From positions 3,658,001-3,722,000 of the forward strand of contig OZ024847.1 of the NCBI GenBank assembly GCA_964017145.1: a DNA stretch of 64,000 nucleotides, given 5' to 3'. Positions 57,466 through 64,000 of the stretch are shown piece by piece. The stretch comes from Agrocybe praecox (Eukaryota; Basidiomycota; Agaricomycetes; Agaricales; Agrocybaceae). Numbering within the stretch: the stretch's first letter is position 1; every line of letters begins with the position of its first letter. Under the pieces are notes generated by a model that worked only from the letters and a program-made list of their open reading frames with translations, ran no database searches and was not told where the DNA came from. The position numbers and the translations under genes are program-made.

Positions 57466-59648
57466 GAAGAATGGGTTGTTCAAAGAGGCGTACGAGTTGG
57501 CGGTGCTACGCTCGGTTGACGTAGCAGTAATCATCTTTGGTTCGTAAACTGCACTCTAGTTTCGTACCCACTCTCTATTTTTTATTCTTGTTATTCCTTC
57601 GTCGTGCTGATCTTTGTCTGTTTTTTCTTTTATTATAGAGGACCGACCGGCGCATGAGCTCAAGTTGCACCATTATTTTTCGGGCGATAGTAGGAAACCG
57701 TGCAGAGGCAGATTAGGGTACGTTCTGGTTCATCATATCTTTCTCTTCGCTTCCTTTACCCGGAACCTTTTTGACGCCCACCGATTCTTATTGATGATGT
57801 TTATGACTCATTGATTGTGGAATTGCTTATGCTGACAAGTTTACATTTTTAATTCCTACAGCATCAAGGCGAAAAAAGACTTGAAGGTCCCTGCTGACTT
57901 TTCCGCTTTGCCGACGATCAAGTTTGACGACAACGGGGACGGAGATAATGATGTGGAGGTTGACGACGATGAAGATATGCCCCTGATCCTGTCGTTGGCG
58001 AGGCCTTCGAGGAGGGAGAGGTTGTTGGCCAACATGACGTTTGGAACAGGGAGACGTACGTAGTTTATTCTATTTAATCATTCCTATTCTTTTACTGAAT
58101 CAATGCGTACAGGCCGATTATCTTCCGCCTGGATCTCGTCAGAATGGCTGCAGAGGCGGCGCAGGTGGACCAAGCTACTCTTCCCATATTCCGCCCTCAC
58201 CAATGCATTTGCACCATGCTCACAGTCGGCTCGACTCAAGCAGCGGCTTGGGCTCCTTACTGCCTATCTCAAACAATAGAGGCTCGAGCTTCCGCAAGAT
58301 CACCAACAATGCCTCTACCTCTTCCTCTCACAACCATCGTTCGTCAATAACAGTTCTAGCCGGCGCGATTCAACAGAATCAACAGCCAGATGAGACATGG
58401 ACGCGATATGCCCCCACCCAGCACGTCCTCTGGAAGCGGCGCACATTCGTACCCGCCGTATAGTCAGGATCCCATGCACAATGGTGGTGGTGGTGGTCCG
58501 TATGACCAGCATAACCCAAACTACCCACCAATGTTCCCAGCTGGTGGATGGGCGTCGCCACCACCAAGCTTTTCCCCCTCCATCAACCCCATTATGCCCA
58601 TCACGACCCGTACGGACCACCAAACGCATCCTCGAGGGATACAGCCCACCACATGTACTTGCGCCCCACAGTGGACCCCAGGGGGCGTATAGATCTGGAC
58701 GAGGTGGAGGTCCAGGTGGCAAGTACGACGATGGCCTTCGTATGACCCATACTTGATGTGCGCAGCACATCCGCCGTAATATCCTACGCCCCCGCCACCA
58801 CCATCACGCGCGATGCCGCGAGAGCAGAGGCAGCAGGGAAGAGGCGCAGGAGGGCTAGATATGTTCGTGGGGTTTTTGGAGGTAGATGAGAGAAGTTGGC
58901 AGTCGGATTTATATGCTGCTGCTGCTGCTTCTGCGGGCGGTGGGTCGGGTATTGGAGGGCCTGCAGGTGCTGGAGGAGGAACCGGTTGGGTTGGCTATCG
59001 CATGGACAGTCGCAGTCCTATGAGACAACTGCGTTGCTGCCTTCGCATGGGCATGGCGATTCGGGAAGAGGTGGTCATGGCATGTTTTTTGTGGGGTCGG
59101 TGGAAATGCCAATGGACAGTCTGGGGTGCATATCTTTGGAGATGTGGATGCGGGTGGTGGCTTTCCAGTAGGAAGTAGTGGGACGAGCTTTGCTGTGGCA
59201 AAGAAAGGATGTTGAGACTTGAGAAAGAATTCGATGGAAGTTACGGTCACCGGTGGGGGGTGGACCTTTGGACACGGCGACGAGTTCTAAGAAGACGACC
59301 AGTAAGAGCCCAACGGGTACCATACCCGCGATAACGACAACGACGAAGACAACCTTATCGAAAGAAAAGCCCAACAACAAGGACAATGTTAAAGCGAAAC
59401 CAACGTCCACCTCGAAACTGGCACAGCCACAACTACTTGCGAACCAGACTCAAGACGTCGATATGAGCGGTCCAGAAGCTTCAGAAGGGACATCTTCTAC
59501 TGCTCCTGCTGCTCCTGTGGGTGATGGGACTGGGGAAAAGTCGGCCAACGCTGAGGAGGCGCAACCAGGTAGTGCTGAACCAAAAAAAAAAATTCGGTTC
59601 ACGCATTCAACGACAACAACCATATTACAAAGTCGCATTAATTTATAA
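57466..59648 (+). pseudogene. Truncated MEF2/Rlm1-type MADS-box gene
   Basis: Exons 57466-57539, 57640-57717 and 57863-58055 join to RKNGLFKEAYELAVLRSVDV... followed by EDRPAHELKLHHYFSGDS and KVPADFSALP, then an acidic run NGDGDNDVEVDDDEDMP. This is the second half of an Rlm1/MEF2-class MADS domain and its normal continuation. The first 24 or so residues of the MADS box (the DNA-contacting N-arm) have no exon upstream. The otherwise invariant Gly-Val-Leu-Cys is Ala-Val-Leu-Arg. Further on (58113-59648) a Pro/Gly/His/Ser-rich activation-type region is split over at least three frames (for example near 58113 and 58575), ending with VDMSGPEASEGTSSTAP and KPTSTSKLAQP in the 59253-59648 frame. I infer a dead or 5'-truncated paralog of the cell-wall-integrity transcription factor type. 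A remote first exon cannot be excluded. Confidence 0.6.
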
Positions 59649-60893
59649 GATACTTTTTCCCGGAGATGTTGTACCACCTTCATGTATTTATTTGTATGTA
59701 ATTGTAATTTTCCCTCAAATTTGCAGCGGGGTTATAAGTCTTATATAGACCACTAACTGGGTCCTAGTAAATTTTAAGAACTTGGAATATTTCGAGGGGT
59801 AGAATTTTTGTGGGAAATTAGGTGCGTATGGATTTCTCTTTGATGAAGTCTTCGCGGTGGACAGATCACTCTTGCAGATATATACACTCCTTCGCGGCAA
59901 GCCCGAGAAAACATTTATACTACTTATAGTCCAACAGTCCGTCAATTCGCATGGTATATAAAATTACAGAATATGGAATCCACCTGGAAGCAATATGGCG
60001 ATTAAAATATTCACTGCGCAAATTACCGAAACCCTTGTCGAGAGACACGGGTCGACTTGGATTCTTTCCATCATGAACATTTGAACCTTTTCGTTACCTC
60101 ACTACTGACATTGACAACGAAAAGGCCCATGAATTTGTTACTCCTTTCCAACCCAACCTTGATGAAAAGTCGCGAACAGAGGTGTTGGAAGATACCGAAG
60201 CAGATCGGAGTCGGAGATCTTAGATGCGTTGAAGACTAGAGCGAAATATTTGACCAGGTGTGACAACAAGGTACGTCCGTTCTGCAAGATTGATTTTTAC
60301 TTTGTTTAACTGACATACATATCCTCAGGAGAGATCCTTCCGAACACGGAACGAGGATTGGTATTTCCCGGAACATCATACAGATATGAATCTTCAGCGA
60401 CATGGACGTCGTAACCTCTCTTCCTGCCCTTATTTTCTCCGACGATGGAGGCAACTGGGACTGTGGAAACCGACTCTCCTCCCTATTTACCAGCTCATAA
60501 AGCTCTCTCACGTATATGGTATATCAGCGTCGATCGTCGTCCGTTTCTATTACGATCGAATGATTCCCGTTCACCAATGTCCAACGCAATCACATTGCAC
60601 AGTGCACTCCACACTCCTTACCACCGCAACGGACAGAACACCAACTTCTATTTGTCGTTGCTCCTGCCACTAACTCTGTTCCCCGGTTTATCGTCGACTT
60701 TCTTTAACAATTACATCATGAACTCAGCGACGCACCCAACGACTATGAATCTCACGCGTAGGAGCTCGTATGGCCACAGCCGCGCCTCGTCTACACAGCC
60801 CCTTCTGAGACGATTCTAGACGATGGGTGATACGTTTGGTGCTGGTGATTATAGCCGCTCGAATCCTAATGGGATATGAACAGGGACCCGGAG
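59649..60893. other. Intergenic DNA beside the retroelement
   Basis: No supportable gene. Some protein-like pieces occur (60117-60210 with TTDIDNEKAHEFVTPF; 60328-60420 after a TCAG acceptor; 60445-60819), but they do not join into a frame I can defend and may be fragments of an old gene. Confidence 0.35.
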
Positions 60894-61203
60894 TGTGACA
60901 ATAAGGGAACGTCGTGACTGGTGACAGCGACGACGAGGGTGTATTGGCACACAGAGGAACTCGATAGACGGTTTTAAACGGTTATGAATTCACTGAGGGA
61001 CTACGCAGAACAGGAGAGCCTTTATATACCCTAGAACTACGTAATCAGGTGATTCGAGAGCTGAAACATAGGGAACGTATATCTAATCGGAAGGAGTGAC
61101 TACGGTAGGAGATTAGATAGAATAACGGAAGTCGATGCGAAACAAATATCAACATAGTATCTATAAGTGGGAAGATGTCCGAGAAAAGGTCCGAACCGTT
61201 ACA
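60894..61203 (-). repeat. 3' long terminal repeat
   Basis: On the element strand this 310 bp unit begins TGTAACGGTTCGGACC and ends TGTCACA, i.e. TGT...ACA ends typical of LTRs. It lies 31 bp after the pol stop codon and directly after a polypurine tract. A TATA-like GGGTATATAAAGG occurs at about 61018-61030, suitable for U3. The second LTR is outside the window, so identity between LTRs (age) cannot be judged. Confidence 0.8.
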
Positions 61204-61234
61204 CCCGCCCTCCAGGCTTTTAGAATAAAGACTT

Positions 61235-64000
61235 TTAGTTGGTGATAACGTTGATGTCCATGTCGAGATCACCAAAGTCGACGCGATCCTCAATGTCGGT
61301 AGTGTTCACGTTAGGGGAGATAATTTCCATGGGGTTCGTGTCGTCAATATCACCCAAGGGGAAAAGGTGATCTGCGAATTGGTCGGGCATAGACATGTTG
61401 CCATGTTGGGATGGTCCGGGAATATTGTTAGAGGCCGAGTGTGAGGTGGATGCGACTGGCGTGATGGCGGCGAGTTCGAGAACGCTATTGTGACGCGGAG
61501 CAGGAGATGAATGGGAATGAGTGGGGTTCCTGTTGGGGTGACGAGAGGCGTTCGCCAAATCCCCTGCAACGCGGTTGAGCTGTTGACGCATTTTTCGAGC
61601 AGCAACTTCGGATTGAACGCGTTTCTTCTGGCGAGCACGTTGACGAGCGTTTTCTTCGAGCAGATCGTGAATGGCGGCAACGGTCTCGGGATTACCGGTT
61701 AAGCCATGTTGAACCGGGGGTGCAACTCCGCATTGAGCTGGCGTAATTTGCCAAAGAGCGTTGGACATGGGTTGACCTTCAGTAATGAGATGGCCTCCTT
61801 CGGGGTGATGATAAGCGAAATGAGCGCCATCGGGATTGGCTTCGTGATTAAAAGCACGAGCAAGGAAGTCGTATCCAGCTGGACGATGGAACTGTCGTGC
61901 GGGGACATTTTGTTCTTGCTGACGTGCGAGATCTTCGCGAAGGAGATTGTCGGATGAATTACACAGTCCAATTTCGGCAGCGGAAAATATAAAGCTTTTA
62001 GGTTCGTTGACAATAGTACGGTCGGTGATGAGAAACAGTATATCTGAGATTCGTCTGACTGCCGGATTGTTGACAGTGACGAACGCGGGAACGTGAGATT
62101 GATTGTCGGGGTGAGGGGCCATCTGACGGCGTCCGCGATTACGAGCCATGTCGAGCGAAGGTGCGATGATAAATGACGTTGACAAGGTATTGGAGTAGGA
62201 AACTGAGGAAAACGAATGTGGTGGAAGGGCGTTCTTATACATAGTGAATGAATTAGAATTTATGGAGATAAGACCTAGAAATACTTGTGGGTCCTCAGTA
62301 GGTGGATTACCGGTTCCTGAAGTCAGTTGATGGATTGTATCAATGCCCTGTACTTCGAAATATGACATTAGCGCTTGTAAGCCGGTCAATTGAAAGTATG
62401 GCAACCAAGTAATATCCCCAGTTTTCCATTTAACTTCAAATAGGGCATTTTCTCCTTTACCTTGGTGCGATAAAATCGTATCTACAGCCCATTCTCCATC
62501 TGTATCCAATTCAGGGTTCAATTGTGAATCTAATCGTCCGGGGAACAATCGGTCATCGTTAGGATGGTGTATTCTAAGCAATGATGCATGGAATACATCG
62601 TGAACTCCACGTTGCTTCATCTGCGATGAGATATCCAATCGAAATGAATGGTTTCCGAAGTCCGTGATGATTTTGTACGGACCAATAAACTTTGGGATTA
62701 ATTTTCTGGCTAACCCTTTCGGAAAATTAATGTTCTTTGTGGAGAGGTACACTAGATCGCCTTCACGGAACGGAGCAGACTGGCGTTTTCGATTCGCATC
62801 TCGAGTTTGCTTAGCACGAGCAGCCAGGATGCTATCATGAGCGGAAATCAATGCTAATTTTTTCTGTAGTGCAAAGTTACGAATGGATGGAAATTCGCTG
62901 GCAGGTGCGGCATTCCAAATCATAGACCAAGGCATTCTTCCTGAGTTCAAAAAGAATGGCGCAAAGCCTGTGCTCTCAGATCGGGCCGAGTTTATAGCAA
63001 ACTCGATGGCCGGAAGCTTCGTAACCCAGTCAGTCTGCTTGTTATTCACGCATTGACGAAGCATCTGGGTAACCGTTCGATTTGCTCGTTCGGTTGATCC
63101 ATCTGTTTGAGGGTGATATGCACTCGACATTTTTAACTTAGTTCCTAGTAGCGTATGCAGGTGTTTCCAAAAGGTACTAGTAAATAGAACATCTCGGTCG
63201 CTGATGATGTTCTTTGGAATACCGTGATGTTTGTAAATCTCCTCAAACATGAGTTCTGCCAATTGTCGAGCGTTGTAGTTAATTCTACTTGGTATCAAAT
63301 GAACCATTGCAGTTAATAAGCAAATGACAACGGTTATTGAGTCAAACGTCGCATTTCTGTTCTTAGATTCAGGTAGGGGACCTACAAAGTCAACCCCAAT
63401 CGACTCCCAAGGTTCACCGGGTATCGATAATGGATTTAGAAGACCATATGGTTTCTGGTTGCTCGGTTTGCTCAACTTACAGGTATTACATGTTTCACAA
63501 TATACCTTGGTGTCCATTGCTATTTCTTTCCACCATACGTGATCACGCAGATAGTCAAGTGTTTTATGTGCTCCTAGATGAGCTAATAGTGAGTGTGCTT
63601 CGGAGATTATAATTTCTCGAGCACTTCGGCCTTTAATCATAACCTTAGGAATGCACAGTAGTGTTTTTCCTTTTTCAGTTAGATATATCAGTCCATTTTT
63701 GACTGTAAAATTACGGTAATCATCTGGTTTAGTCAATATAGATGCGTAGAAGTTATCTTCCTGATATTTGGATTTGATTTCCTTTGTGAAATCTATGTCA
63801 TCGTGCGTAGACGACACTAATTTCACTAAGTCCGCTAATTCTGGTCGCGCTTCGGCATTTTCCGCGTGCAGTTGATTTACACGCGCTGTTGGTTTGATCC
63901 GAATGGTAAGCCGAGGTTGCGGCGTGGCACTCTGAGTACGTGTTTGTCTCGTATCCTCGCCCTCCGTTCGTTCGACAGGTCCTCGAAGAACGAACTTATC
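61235..64000 (-). CDS. Retrotransposon polyprotein: integrase, chromodomain, long C-terminal extension (5' incomplete)
   Basis: The frame is open from the window edge (64000) to the TAA at 61235-61237, 921 codons. Counting from codon 63826: zinc-binding HHCC of integrase at residues 78, 83, 110 and 113; catalytic D146, D210 and E246 (GVDFVGP, NIISDRD, GSTERANR) with the normal 35-residue D-E spacing; GPY-type module near 380; chromodomain about 445-492 (GEWAVDTILSHQ, FEVKWKTGDITWLPY). All catalytic residues are present and no stop or frameshift is seen, so this part could be active. After the chromodomain the frame continues for some 365 residues, starting about LTSGTGNPPTEDP. It includes MARNRGRRQMAPHPDN, a coiled-coil-like EENARQRARQKKRVQSE and an acidic tail. 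Most chromoviruses end near the chromodomain, so this extension is unusual. The upstream RT/RNase H lies outside. Confidence 0.92.
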   Translation of the reverse strand, partial: DKFVLRGPVERTEGEDTRQTRTQSATPQPRLTIRIKPTARVNQLHAENAEARPELADLVKLVSSTHDDIDFTKEIKSKYQEDNFYASILTKPDDYRNFTVKNGLIYLTEKGKTLLCIPKVMIKGRSAREIIISEAHSLLAHLGAHKTLDYLRDHVWWKEIAMDTKVYCETCNTCKLSKPSNQKPYGLLNPLSIPGEPWESIGVDFVGPLPESKNRNATFDSITVVICLLTAMVHLIPSRINYNARQLAELMFEEIYKHHGIPKNIISDRDVLFTSTFWKHLHTLLGTKLKMSSAYHPQTDGSTERANRTVTQMLRQCVNNKQTDWVTKLPAIEFAINSARSESTGFAPFFLNSGRMPWSMIWNAAPASEFPSIRNFALQKKLALISAHDSILAARAKQTRDANRKRQSAPFREGDLVYLSTKNINFPKGLARKLIPKFIGPYKIITDFGNHSFRLDISSQMKQRGVHDVFHASLLRIHHPNDDRLFPGRLDSQLNPELDTDGEWAVDTILSHQGKGENALFEVKWKTGDITWLPYFQLTGLQALMSYFEVQGIDTIHQLTSGTGNPPTEDPQVFLGLISINSNSFTMYKNALPPHSFSSVSYSNTLSTSFIIAPSLDMARNRGRRQMAPHPDNQSHVPAFVTVNNPAVRRISDILFLITDRTIVNEPKSFIFSAAEIGLCNSSDNLLREDLARQQEQNVPARQFHRPAGYDFLARAFNHEANPDGAHFAYHHPEGGHLITEGQPMSNALWQITPAQCGVAPPVQHGLTGNPETVAAIHDLLEENARQRARQKKRVQSEVAARKMRQQLNRVAGDLANASRHPNRNPTHSHSSPAPRHNSVLELAAITPVASTSHSASNNIPGPSQHGNMSMPDQFADHLFPLGDIDDTNPMEIISPNVNTTDIEDRVDFGDLDMDINVITN

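Larger units (their letters stand above)
60894..64000 (-). mobile_element. Ty3/gypsy chromovirus-type LTR retrotransposon, 3' part
   Basis: The element runs on the minus strand and continues beyond the right edge. Seen here are the end of the pol frame (61235-64000), a polypurine tract GGAGGGCGGG at 61204-61213 and the 3' LTR (60894-61203). Reverse transcriptase, RNase H, protease and gag must lie to the right. The integrase order and the chromodomain identify a chromovirus. The left flank of the LTR is cggag; the target-site duplication cannot be checked because the other end is outside. Confidence 0.9.

Noticed and set aside
61045..61293. 82-codon minus frame over the LTR boundary
   Set aside because: It spans the pol stop region, polypurine tract and LTR in a different frame and has no meaning as a gene.

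Overview
The window looks like nuclear DNA of a mushroom-forming basidiomycete (Agaricomycetes). The evidence is genes dense with 45-70 nt GT-AG introns, three copies of the fungus-specific FunK1 protein kinase, two DUF6699-type proteins, a four-span tetraspanin with a CCG motif, many small secreted cysteine-rich peptides and a Ty3/gypsy retroelement with a chromodomain. No species can be named from sequence alone.

Layout. 1-1169 (-): 3'-incomplete gene of unknown function. 3356-5918 (-): FunK1 copy 1 with a mutated splice acceptor. 7471-7740 (+): first gene of a small secreted peptide family. 7975-8736 (-): FMN split-barrel oxidase-like protein. 9032-9851: 820 bp inverted-repeat DNA element (MITE). 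10938-11210 (+): 90-residue secreted eight-cysteine protein. 12222-13520 (+): MYND-like pseudogene with three in-frame stops. 13786-13857 (+): initiator tRNA-Met. 15647-18703 (+): five-exon tetraspanin. 19127-21413 (+): decayed, inverted FunK1 copy 3. 22205-23924 (-): DUF6699 protein A. 25489-31969 (+): four more peptide-family genes, plus two fold-back elements nearby. 32563-35057 (-): FunK1 copy 2, the only copy that splices into a full frame.

36305-40168 (+): 13-exon HECT ubiquitin ligase of the Hul5/UBE3C type. 41544-41618 (+): relic of a sixth peptide gene. 42571-42892 (+): possible 64-residue gene. 43713-44739 (+): BTB/POZ protein. 45812-47398 (-): Ser/Pro-rich protein of unknown function. 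49090-50224 (-): DUF6699 protein B, lacking the 5' exon of A. 51484-55497 (+): OPT oligopeptide transporter in 30 exons, with micro-exons and three GC-AG introns. 57466-59648 (+): truncated MEF2/Rlm1-type MADS-box pseudogene. 60894-64000 (-): 3' end of a Ty3/gypsy chromovirus.

Conserved genes (HECT ligase, OPT, tetraspanin, initiator tRNA) sit among fast-changing lineage-specific families (FunK1, DUF6699, secreted peptides) that are duplicating and decaying locally. The most notable content is the peptide family: five intact paralogs and one relic, all on + strand. Each has a signal peptide, a short variable pro-region and a C-terminal motif C-x-C-P-C-C-x-T-x-x-G-x-x-N-C-C. One intron always falls at the same phase inside that motif, and the last exon is always 29 nt. 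I do not recognise it as any named family.
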